Origin: an uncultured Collinsella sp.
GTDB lineage: Bacteria > Actinomycetota > Coriobacteriia > Coriobacteriales > Coriobacteriaceae
Length of the DNA: 13,406 nt
Direction of reading: 5' to 3'
Assembly (NCBI GenBank): GCA_959020035.1
Contig: CAUEQX010000044.1
Span: 1 to 13,406 of the forward strand
Below, piece by piece: positions 5,773 through 12,059 of the stretch. The notes under the pieces are model-generated. The model was not told where the DNA came from. It saw nothing but the letters and a program-made list of their open reading frames with translations, and searched no databases. Positions within the stretch are counted from its first letter, which is position 1; every line of letters begins with the position of its first letter. The translations under genes were made by a program, and so were the position numbers.

Positions 5773-7134
5773 TTACAGACCGGCGATGTGATCGGCAGGC
5801 GTCGCGACAACCTGTCCGGCGCTCTTGGCGGGACGCTTCTTCTTGGTCTCGGCCGTGCCCAAAAGCCTCGCCTCAAGACCGCTCACCAAGCGAGCGAGCG
5901 GCAGGGTGATGACCAGATAGAACAGGGCGGCAACCACGTACGGTGTAATGGAGCCCGTCGTGGCCACGATGGTACGGGCGTTCATGACGATCTCGACCAC
6001 GCCCACGGCCGCAAGCAGCGACGTATCCTTGTAAAGCAAGATAAACTCGCTGGTCAGCGTAGGCAAAACATTGCGGAACGTCTGCGGAATCATAACGTAG
6101 AGCAGCGTCTGGAAGGCATTCATGCCCAGAGAGCGAGCAGCCTCGTTTTGGCCCTTGGGGATCGATTGAATACCGGCACGGAAGATCTCACACAGATAGG
6201 CAGACGAATTCATGGCCATGACAATGACGCCGAGCACGTAGTCATCAACCTTGACGCCGGCCAACGGCAGACCGAAGAACGCGATATAGATCTGCAGGAA
6301 CGCCGGCGTACCGCGAATGATATTCACGTAGATACCGGCAAGGCAGCGCAGGATGCGCGACTTGGAAATGCGCATGAGCGATAGGGCGAAACCGAAGGGA
6401 ATTGCCAGCGGAAACGCCACAAGCACGATCGAGAGCGACATGAGGAAGCCCTTGAAGACGATCGGCAGGCTCTGGACCAAAATGACCGGGTTCAAGAACA
6501 GGCGCAGGAACATATTGGAGTTCCAAGCCTCGACCCACGGCTGCTCCTTAAGATCGGCCAGGAAGTTATCGAAGGCCGTCACGCCCTTGATCTCCACCGA
6601 CGGAATCTTGGAGATCTTCTTGGTCGAGCCATCGGCCAAAGTGTAGGTGCCGCTAAAGGCCTCATCGCCGCCCTCGACGGGGAAGGGCACGCCGTAAACC
6701 TCGACGCGGAAATAGCCGCCGGCAGGCGCCGTCTCGCCAAAGTCAATCTTGAGCGTCTGGCCGTCAGCCTTGCACGTGGGCTTCATGGGCGTACGATCCA
6801 TGAGGTCCTCGCCCGAGAGCATCGTCAATCGCGTGTCATCGGTACCAAACGTCGTGCCGTCGACAAACGTCAGCGAAAGACCGCTCAGCTCCTCGTCGGC
6901 ATCGGCCTGAACTTCCCAAGTGATGCGCGTCTCGGTGCCGCCGACCACATCGCTACCCGAACCGGTATTGGGTCGGGCGGTAATCTTTGCGGTCTCAAGC
7001 GCCTGGGCGGTCGTGGGCACGCAGGCCCCCGCGCATACCAGGGCGAGCGCCACAGCCAGGGCACAGGCCAGCTTTTGGAGCATCGAGGGCAGTGGAAAAC
7101 GCTGCTCCGCGGCCCCTTTGTTCAGTCGAGACAA
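5773..7134 (-). CDS. Amino acid ABC transporter permease with N-terminal extracytoplasmic domain
   Basis: I chose the TTG at 7134 (453 residues) because it follows AGGAG at 5 nt; the ATG at 7083 has no SD, and the longer frame to 7239 crosses an intercistronic hairpin. Residues about 19-45 form a signal-like segment with a possible AQA|LE cleavage. Residues about 46-205 are a soluble, beta-rich domain (GTETRITWEVQ, LSLTFVDGTTFG, GYFRVEVYGVPF) that I do not recognise. From about 222 the protein is a HisM/GlnP-type permease: several membrane helices, 'IIRGTPAFLQIYIAFFG' (272-288), and the ATPase-coupling EAA loop 'FRAGIQSIPKGQNEAARSLG' (318-337). Ordinary members are about 220 residues and lack the N-terminal domain. 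It forms the membrane channel with the ATPase encoded downstream. Confidence 0.9.
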   Translation of the reverse strand: MSRLNKGAAEQRFPLPSMLQKLACALAVALALVCAGACVPTTAQALETAKITARPNTGSGSDVVGGTETRITWEVQADADEELSGLSLTFVDGTTFGTDDTRLTMLSGEDLMDRTPMKPTCKADGQTLKIDFGETAPAGGYFRVEVYGVPFPVEGGDEAFSGTYTLADGSTKKISKIPSVEIKGVTAFDNFLADLKEQPWVEAWNSNMFLRLFLNPVILVQSLPIVFKGFLMSLSIVLVAFPLAIPFGFALSLMRISKSRILRCLAGIYVNIIRGTPAFLQIYIAFFGLPLAGVKVDDYVLGVIVMAMNSSAYLCEIFRAGIQSIPKGQNEAARSLGMNAFQTLLYVMIPQTFRNVLPTLTSEFILLYKDTSLLAAVGVVEIVMNARTIVATTGSITPYVVAALFYLVITLPLARLVSGLEARLLGTAETKKKRPAKSAGQVVATPADHIAGL

Positions 7135-7169
7135 GGTGGCTCCTATCGTAGAAGTTGCCGGCAAAACGA

Positions 7170-7188
7170 GACGGAAACGCTCTCCGTC
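7170..7188 (-). terminator. Second hairpin in the binding-protein/permease gap
   Basis: GACGGA and TCCGTC form a 6-bp stem with a 7-nt loop; on the - strand it is followed by TCGTTTTG. It is weaker than the preceding hairpin. Together they could act as a leaky terminator or mRNA-stabilising pair. Confidence 0.4.
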
Positions 7189-7202
7189 AAGAGAAGCGCA
7201 AA

Positions 7203-7230
7203 GGCCCTTTCCGCCAAAACGGAAAGGGCC
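7203..7230 (-). terminator. Strong intercistronic hairpin after the binding-protein gene (attenuator or mRNA stabiliser)
   Basis: An 11-bp perfect stem, GGCCCTTTCCG with CGGAAAGGGCC, has a 6-nt loop and lies 22 nt past the binding-protein stop. Only TTT follows on the - strand, so full termination is doubtful. Such hairpins commonly sit after the first gene of ABC operons and leave the binding protein in excess over the membrane subunits. Confidence 0.65.
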
Positions 7231-7252
7231 CGCGCGCAATCAAGTAGTTATT

Positions 7253-8113
7253 TTACTTGATATTGTACTTAGCCATGAGGGCGTCGACGGTACCGTCGTC
7301 GGTCAGGTCCTTGATAGCCTGGTTGATGTCGTCCTTGAGCTTGGTGTTGCCCTGGTTGATGGCGATGGCGTACTCCTCGCCGGTGCTGATCTGCTTGATG
7401 GTCTGGCAGGTGTTGAACTGCTCGGCGGTCAGCTGGCTGGCAACGGAGCGGTTGGTGACTACGGCGTCGCCCTTATCGGACTGCAGGGCGCTGAAGCACT
7501 CGGTGGCGTCCTTGTAGGGGACGATCTTGGCCTTGGGGAAGTTCTCCTGGGCAAAGGCCTCGGCGGTCGAGCCAGACTGGACGATGATGGTAGCGTCGGC
7601 GTTGTTGAGCTTCTCGCTGTAGTTGTCGGCCGTGATGTCGGTGTTATCGACCTTGGTCACGATAGCCTGATCGTCCATGTAGTAGGAATCAGAGAAAGTG
7701 ACTTCCTTCTCACGCTCGGGCGTGTCGGTGATAGCCGCGATGGAAACGTCATACTTGGCGCCCGAAGCGACGCCCGGAACCAGCGTGTCAAAGTCATTGT
7801 TGACATACTCGACATCCAGGCCCAGCTTGTCGCCGATAGCCTTGATGAGCTCAAGGTCAAAGCCCTGATAATCGCCGTTGTCATCTTTGTACTCAAACGG
7901 AGCGTACTCGGCAGAGGTGCCGACGGTCAGCGTACCGTCCTTGACGAGCGCGTACTCCTTGGAGCCGTCGACCTTCTCGACCTTAGCGTCGTCAGAGCTG
8001 CTGGAACCGGCATCAGAACCAGAGGTGGCGTTGGACGAACCGCAGCCCGTCAGAGCAAGGGCGAGCGCCATAGCACCCGTGGCGGCAAATGCGCCAAGCT
8101 TCTTCAGCTTCAT
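7253..8113 (-). CDS. Polar amino acid ABC transporter, substrate-binding lipoprotein
   Basis: 286 residues; the ATG at 8113 follows GGAAGGAG, and the longer frame to 8179 is leader sequence. A lipoprotein signal ends in the lipobox LTGC (C24). A Ser/Asp-rich tether (25-45) follows, then a family 3 solute-binding protein fold: 'GTLTVGTSAEYAPFEYKDDNGDYQGFDLELIKAIGDKLG', 'AAITDTPEREKEVTFSDSYY', 'DAVVTNRSVAS' and a C-terminal 'TVDALMAKYNIK'. It sits lipid-anchored on the outer face of the membrane and delivers an amino acid to the permease. It is the first gene of its operon, with a good promoter upstream and a stem-loop after it. Which amino acid it binds is not deducible from motifs alone. Confidence 0.95.
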   Translation of the reverse strand: MKLKKLGAFAATGAMALALALTGCGSSNATSGSDAGSSSSDDAKVEKVDGSKEYALVKDGTLTVGTSAEYAPFEYKDDNGDYQGFDLELIKAIGDKLGLDVEYVNNDFDTLVPGVASGAKYDVSIAAITDTPEREKEVTFSDSYYMDDQAIVTKVDNTDITADNYSEKLNNADATIIVQSGSTAEAFAQENFPKAKIVPYKDATECFSALQSDKGDAVVTNRSVASQLTAEQFNTCQTIKQISTGEEYAIAINQGNTKLKDDINQAIKDLTDDGTVDALMAKYNIK

Positions 8114-8170
8114 AATGAGTCTCCTTCCGGTGACCTCGTTTGATTCAGAGGTCTGCAAAAACTGTTGGCT

Positions 8171-8199
8171 ATTATGCACCCGGAATTACGAATCTGCAA
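8171..8199 (-). promoter_or_regulatory. Sigma-70-type promoter of the amino acid ABC operon
   Basis: On the - strand, TTGCAG (8199-8194) and CATAAT (8176-8171) are separated by exactly 17 bp. The start of the binding-lipoprotein gene is about 58 nt beyond the -10, leaving a 5' leader of about 50 nt. This is the best promoter match in the window. Confidence 0.7.
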
Positions 8200-8260
8200 T
8201 GAGAAAACTGATTGAAACAAACCCATAACGTGAATGGAATACTCTACTTTGTGACAGTCA

Positions 8261-9127
8261 TTACTGCTGCAATGACCTTAATAGTCTAATTTCAGCTGCA
8301 TAACCTGCAAGTTCGTTCGGAGTCTCCAAAATAAACGGCAGCGAACGCAAGTGGCCATTCGATACAATATTCTGCATAACCTGCATACCGCCACCAAATT
8401 CCTCGCTGCCAAGGTATCCCTTGCCGATGCACTCGTGACGATCTTTATGGGCGCCACAAGGGTTCTTCGAATCGTTGATGTGTACGGCGTGCAAACGATC
8501 GATACCCACCACGCGGTCGAACTCGTCGAGTACGCCGTCCAGATCATGGATGATGTCGTAGCCAGCATCGCTCACATGACAGGTATCCAAACAAACGCCC
8601 AGCTTATCGGACAGCTCTGGGCACTTGGCGGCAACGCCCTCGATAATGCACGCCAGTTCCTCAAAGCTGCGGCCCACCTCGGTACCCTTGCCGGCCATGG
8701 TCTCGAGCAGCACCGTCGTCTGCTGGCCCTCAAACATCACCTGGCACAGGGTGTCGACAATCATCTGAATACCGGCGTCGGAGCCCTGCCCCACATGCGC
8801 ACCGGGATGGAAGTTGTAGTAGTTGCCGGGCAGCGCCTCCATGCGCCGCAGGTCCTCTGCCATGGCCTCCAGGGCAAACTCGCGCGCCCGCTCTTTGGCT
8901 GAGCAGGGGTTGTAGGTATACGGGGCATGCGCCACCAGCGGTCCAAAGTCGTTTTGCGCCATAAGCTCGCGCAGAGCCGCCACGTCATCCATGTCAAGTT
9001 CTTTTGCCTTGCCACCGCGCGGGTTGCGCGTAAAGAACGCAAAGGTATTGGCGCCAATGGACAGCGCCGTCTCCCCCATTGCCCGATAGCCCTTCGTCGT
9101 CGAAAGATGACACCCGATCGTCAGCAT
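8261..9127 (-). CDS. nfo: Deoxyribonuclease IV (AP endonuclease IV)
   Basis: 288 residues from the ATG at 9127, which follows GAGGAGGG; the longer frame to 9211 would run through a structured leader element. Three zinc ions in this family are held by His, Asp and Glu residues that are all visible: H67 (VAHAPY), H107 (NFHPGAHVG), E142 (LLETMAGKG), D181 and H184 (CLDTCHVSDAGYD), H216 (HINDSK), D229 and H231 (KDRHECIGKG), and E268 (ILETP). The enzyme cuts the backbone 5' of abasic sites in base-excision repair in the cytoplasm. Length matches E. coli Nfo (285). It sits between the Gfo/Idh/MocA gene and the amino acid transporter operon, with 153 bp upstream that contain a hairpin element. Confidence 0.95.
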   Translation of the reverse strand: MLTIGCHLSTTKGYRAMGETALSIGANTFAFFTRNPRGGKAKELDMDDVAALRELMAQNDFGPLVAHAPYTYNPCSAKERAREFALEAMAEDLRRMEALPGNYYNFHPGAHVGQGSDAGIQMIVDTLCQVMFEGQQTTVLLETMAGKGTEVGRSFEELACIIEGVAAKCPELSDKLGVCLDTCHVSDAGYDIIHDLDGVLDEFDRVVGIDRLHAVHINDSKNPCGAHKDRHECIGKGYLGSEEFGGGMQVMQNIVSNGHLRSLPFILETPNELAGYAAEIRLLRSLQQ

Positions 9128-9144
9128 CTCCAACTCCCTCCTCA

Positions 9145-9234
9145 TCAGTTGCGGAAAAATACGGTCTATTGGTGCCTTATTTTGGCGCAAACAGACCATA
9201 TTCCACCGCAAGTTATAAAAGAGACATCAGGAGC
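9145..9234 (-). ncRNA. Structured 90-bp leader/repeat element, copy 1
   Basis: It lies between the oxidoreductase gene and nfo, ending about 5 nt before the nfo SD. On the - strand the order is GCTCCTGATG, CTTTTATAAC, then a 63-nt hairpin (9211-9149) bounded by TTGCGG and CCGCAA, then CTGA. The hairpin's 5' arm TTGCGGTGGAATA pairs with TATTTTTCCGCAA using two G-U pairs and one mismatch, and the stem continues through UGGUCU/AGACCG. A second copy of exactly the same length is at 10312-10401. TTATAA just before the stem could be a -10 box. RNA element versus repetitive DNA is unresolved. Confidence 0.6.
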
Positions 9235-9246
9235 AAAGGCCTCCAA

Positions 9247-9272
9247 GGCATTCCAGGCGTTGGCGCCATGCC
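9247..9272 (-). terminator. Weak hairpin after the oxidoreductase gene
   Basis: GGCAT...ATGCC encloses an inner GGCG/CGCC stem just past the stop codon of the Gfo/Idh/MocA gene. There is no T-run on the - strand, so it is at best a weak or Rho-assisted stop. Confidence 0.25.
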
Positions 9273-9280
9273 CCCACGCC

Positions 9281-10300
9281 CTAAAGTTTCAAGCGAATCG
9301 CATCGATGATGTGCGCACAGCGCTGTGTAGCGGCTAGGGACATGATGGGGCTTTCGAGTTTCCCCGCCTGAATGAGCTGTGTCGCATGCGATGCCTCACC
9401 GTAAAAATCATCGACCTCAAACGGTGCATCGATTTCGAGTGCTCGACCGTCGGAGTACTTCACATGGGCGAGCTCGGGGCGATGAAGACGCTCGATTTCC
9501 AACGAGCCCCGCTCACAGGCAATCGTTAAGCGGCTTTCATATGCTGCTTTGCCGTCGCACACCATATGAATGGGTATACCGCCGACGCTCATATGGATCT
9601 CGTCGGCCCAATCGACACGGCCGCCTGATACGTCACGCCAGCGAACTTCACGGGACGAAACCTCGCAAGCGCCCGCGAGCAAATCCTCAAACCAACCGAC
9701 TGCATAGCAGCCCATGTCATATAGACAGCCGCCCTGCAGCGGATCAAGCAGATAGCCCGAAGGAGACTCGCCGTAATCGAGCTTTTGCACGCTTTCAATC
9801 GAGACGATACGGCCAAGCTCACCCGACGCAAGCAAGTCTTTCACGCGAGTGCGCATCGGGCAAAACCGATTCTTCATCGCCTCCATAAACAGCACGCCGC
9901 GCTCGCGAGAGGTGGAGGCGATCGAGAGAGCCTCTTCCTCACTCAAAACGGCCGGCTTTTCGCACAGCACGGCCTTTCCGGCGCACAGCGCGCGACAGGC
10001 CCAACGCGTATGCATGCCATGCGGAAGAGCCAAGTAGATTGCGTCGACATCGGGGTCGGCAATCAGCGCGTCATAAGCCGCATCGCCGCTATCGTCGGCC
10101 GAGGCATGGCCATGCGCAGCATCGATCGAAAACACTCGGCAAAATTCCTCGACATGTGCAGGAGTGCGACCGGCCGCAGCCACCAGCCGTGCCCCGTCGA
10201 CCTTCTTGAGCGACGATGCAAATCGATGAGAAATGTGCCCAGCGCCCAAAATGCCCCAACGAACCCCACGCGAATCATTACATGAATCCCGATGGCCCAC
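9281..10300 (-). CDS. Gfo/Idh/MocA family NAD(P)-dependent oxidoreductase
   Basis: 339 residues from a GTG with AAGGGGG at 6 nt. The N-terminal Rossmann domain has the dinucleotide motif WGILGAGHIS (15-24), the strand 'DAIYLALPHGMH' (86-97) and the family's EKP motif (114-116), whose lysine takes part in catalysis. The C-terminal alpha/beta domain has 'GGCLYDMGCYAVGW' (190-203). Spacing and motifs resemble the dihydrodiol dehydrogenase/sugar dehydrogenase branch. It oxidises or reduces a small carbohydrate-like substrate in the cytoplasm, but the substrate is not evident. A 90-bp hairpin element fills the gap to the aldo/keto reductase gene upstream. Confidence 0.92.
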   Translation of the reverse strand: MGHRDSCNDSRGVRWGILGAGHISHRFASSLKKVDGARLVAAAGRTPAHVEEFCRVFSIDAAHGHASADDSGDAAYDALIADPDVDAIYLALPHGMHTRWACRALCAGKAVLCEKPAVLSEEEALSIASTSRERGVLFMEAMKNRFCPMRTRVKDLLASGELGRIVSIESVQKLDYGESPSGYLLDPLQGGCLYDMGCYAVGWFEDLLAGACEVSSREVRWRDVSGGRVDWADEIHMSVGGIPIHMVCDGKAAYESRLTIACERGSLEIERLHRPELAHVKYSDGRALEIDAPFEVDDFYGEASHATQLIQAGKLESPIMSLAATQRCAHIIDAIRLKL

Positions 10301-10311
10301 GACAGCCCCCT

Positions 10312-10401
10312 TCAGTTGCGGTGGAATAGTCCCTGTTTAAGCCCTATTCTGCCGCAAACAGGAACTATTCCACCGCAAGTTATAAAAGGGTCACGAGGAG
10401 C
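10312..10401 (-). ncRNA. Structured 90-bp leader/repeat element, copy 2
   Basis: It lies between the aldo/keto reductase and Gfo/Idh/MocA genes; its first 11 bases include the last codons and stop of the reductase. The - strand order matches copy 1: GCTCCTCGTG, CTTTTATAAC, then a 63-nt hairpin (10378-10316). The stem is about 23 bp with a single G-U pair, bounded by TTGCGG/CCGCAA, with a 17-nt loop. It is followed by CTGA and then the SD AAGGGGG. By hand count 68 of 90 positions match copy 1 with no gaps. The stem's variable block changed on both arms (GTTCCT/AGGGAC against TGGTCT/AGACCG). Confidence 0.65.
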
Positions 10402-11581
10402 GCGTTTTGCCGAAGGCCTTAAGCACTGCCGTCACGGGGCCAGGCTGGAAACGTCGGCGCACGTCATCGAGACGCTCGGGGATATCGATATGCTGTGGGC
10501 AGTGGCGCGCGCATTTGCCGCACTTGACGCAATTGCTCACCAGCTTGGCCTCGCTTGTGCGCACCGCGCTCGCCGTAAAGTACTGCGATAGACCCGTAAA
10601 CCAGCTGTGCGCATAGCTTGCGTTGTAGGCGGCAAAGCAGCCGGGAATATTGATGCCCTTGGGACATGGCATGCAGTAGCCGCATCCCGTGCAGGGCACA
10701 CGGTTCGATTTTTCAAACTCCGTCAGCACGTGCGCGATGGCATCGAGCTGAGTAGCTGTCATCGAATCCGGCAGGGCCTGATCGGCCAACACCGCGTTCT
10801 CATCCACCTGCGCGGTATCGGTCATACCCGAAAGCAGCATCGTCACCTGAGGATGATTCCAGACCCACGAAAGACCCCAGGCGGCAGGAGTGCGCAAATG
10901 CGGGTCACGGGCACTATCGAGCACAGCGCGGGCCCGTGGCGGCAGCTTGCCCGCTAAACGCCCGCCCAGCAGCGGCTCCATCACAAACACCGCGAGGCCT
11001 CGCTCGGCGGCGGCCATGAGCCCCGCTGTTCCCGCCTGATATCGCTCTCCAGCGTAATTGTACTGGATCTGGCAAAAGTCCCAGTCATATGCGTCAAGCA
11101 TCGTGAGGAAGTCCGCCGCACTGCCGTGGTACGAAAAACCTATCTGGCGAATACGCCCCGCAGCCTTTTGGTGCGCAATCCAGTCCTCGATACCCAACGC
11201 TACCACGCGCTCCCACTGCGCGGGCGAGGTGATGTTGTGCATAAGGTAATAGTCGATATGGTCAGTCCGCAGGCGCCGCAGTTGCTCATCGAAGAACCGG
11301 TCGAAATCCTCCGCGCACTTGCACGAAGCATGCGGCAACTTGGTCGCCAGCAACACCCGGTCACGCAGCCCCAAGCGCTCAAGCGAGGCGCCCACGCACG
11401 CCTCGTTACCGGGATAGAGATCCGCGGTGTCCAGATAATTAATCCCCTGCTCCACCGCACGGGAAATGATGGCGTCGGCTGCCTTCGCATCCGGGCGTCC
11501 CGGCGCACCGGGAAACCTCATGCAGCCCAGCCCCAACGCCGAGATACGGTTGCCGCTTTTGGGGTCAACGCGATATTGCAC
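10391..11581 (-). CDS. Aldo/keto reductase with C-terminal 2x[4Fe-4S] ferredoxin-like domain
   Basis: 396 residues from a GTG with the purine-rich SD GGGAGGGGAGG. The (beta/alpha)8 reductase part (1 to about 285) shows the catalytic tetrad D51, Y56 (YLDTADLYPG), K81 (ATKLP) and H115 (YYLMHN). 'LLSGM' (249-253) lies in the cofactor-binding end. The C-terminus has two cysteine clusters, C297-x2-C-x2-C-x2-CP and C351-x2-C-x2-C-x3-CP, as in bacterial-type ferredoxins. This architecture is common in anaerobes, and its electron partner and substrate are generally unknown. It is cytosolic. A 90-nt hairpin element links it to the Gfo/Idh/MocA gene, which may be co-transcribed. The 162-bp divergent gap to the + strand fragment showed no convincing promoter. 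Confidence 0.93.
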   Translation of the reverse strand: MQYRVDPKSGNRISALGLGCMRFPGAPGRPDAKAADAIISRAVEQGINYLDTADLYPGNEACVGASLERLGLRDRVLLATKLPHASCKCAEDFDRFFDEQLRRLRTDHIDYYLMHNITSPAQWERVVALGIEDWIAHQKAAGRIRQIGFSYHGSAADFLTMLDAYDWDFCQIQYNYAGERYQAGTAGLMAAAERGLAVFVMEPLLGGRLAGKLPPRARAVLDSARDPHLRTPAAWGLSWVWNHPQVTMLLSGMTDTAQVDENAVLADQALPDSMTATQLDAIAHVLTEFEKSNRVPCTGCGYCMPCPKGINIPGCFAAYNASYAHSWFTGLSQYFTASAVRTSEAKLVSNCVKCGKCARHCPQHIDIPERLDDVRRRFQPGPVTAVLKAFGKTRSS

Positions 11582-11743
11582 GGCCCCTCCCCTCCCATCG
11601 AAGCCCTGACAAGGCGAAACAAACCCGTCACGTCATCGAAACACATCGGAATCGCAATTGAGAACGTATCGTAACGCAGCAGAAATCGAGCCGTCACGGC
11701 ACCGCTTTAACATCAGCAAAAAGCCCGATGAAAGGATACGAGC

Positions 11744-11938
11744 GTGACCACGCGTGAGGACGCCTACCCCTACCCCGGCGAGCAATACATCCTCTCGGTC
11801 GACCGCTATCAGATCGAGGTCATGGACCATCTGGACAAGCTTCCCGCCACGGGTGCCGTCATCTTCTGCACCTTCCCCAAGGTCCGCGATGGCGTCGGAT
11901 ACCCCGCCCGCGTCTTTGCGGTCTGCCCCGCAGCGTAG
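11744..11938 (+). pseudogene. Short ORF resembling the C-terminus of a cyclase-family (kynurenine formamidase-like) protein
   Basis: 64 residues from a GTG with AAAGGA about 8 nt upstream. The part 'MDHLDKLPATGAVIFCTFPKVRDGVGYPARVFAVCP' resembles the last strands of cyclase/arylformamidase-type proteins, where a leucine/proline-rich turn leads into 'xxFPKxxxGxGxPARxxAI'. The metal-binding and catalytic histidine motifs of those proteins lie in the missing N-terminal two thirds. I therefore call it a likely remnant. Its intact start and SD mean it could still be translated as a small protein. The family assignment is from memory and moderate. Confidence 0.5.
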
Positions 11939-12014
11939 CGTCCAGGCAAACGTTTCTTTTTTATAACAGCCGCCCCGCGCACCCACCAATCACCCTGGCA
12001 GCATACAATCCATC

Positions 12015-12040
12015 AGGCGCCCCTTACGCGGGCGCCTTTT
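12015..12040 (+). terminator. Intrinsic terminator immediately before the PanE-family gene
   Basis: AGGCGCCC (12015-12022) and GGGCGCCT (12030-12037) form an 8-bp stem with a 7-nt loop, and the final T starts a TTTT run. It ends transcripts from the short cyclase-like ORF. Only about 5 nt separate it from the SD of the next gene, so it could instead act in that gene's leader. Confidence 0.75.
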
Positions 12041-12059
12041 ACATGGGGAGATGATTCAC

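Noticed and set aside
5053..6384. Long + strand open frame (443 codons) across the ABC ATPase and permease
   Set aside because: Antisense to two clear transporter genes; the low-complexity His/Arg/Asp-rich translation is typical of a shadow frame.
6920..8143. Long + strand open frame (407 codons) opposite the binding-lipoprotein gene
   Set aside because: Its Val/Leu/Gly-rich translation mirrors the lipoprotein codons; it spans an intercistronic hairpin and has no SD.
8114..8179. Upstream extension of the binding lipoprotein to 8179
   Set aside because: It would bury the lipoprotein signal behind 22 polar residues and place the start at the -10 box of the promoter.
9128..9211. Upstream extension of nfo to an ATG at 9211
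   Set aside because: The added residues come from the hairpin element and the strong SD is immediately before the ATG at 9127, which also gives the usual family length.
11600..11700. Divergent promoter candidates (GTGACG/TACGAT on -, TTGAGA/AGAAAT on +)
   Set aside because: Each has at least one hexamer with only three or four matches; not distinguishable from background.
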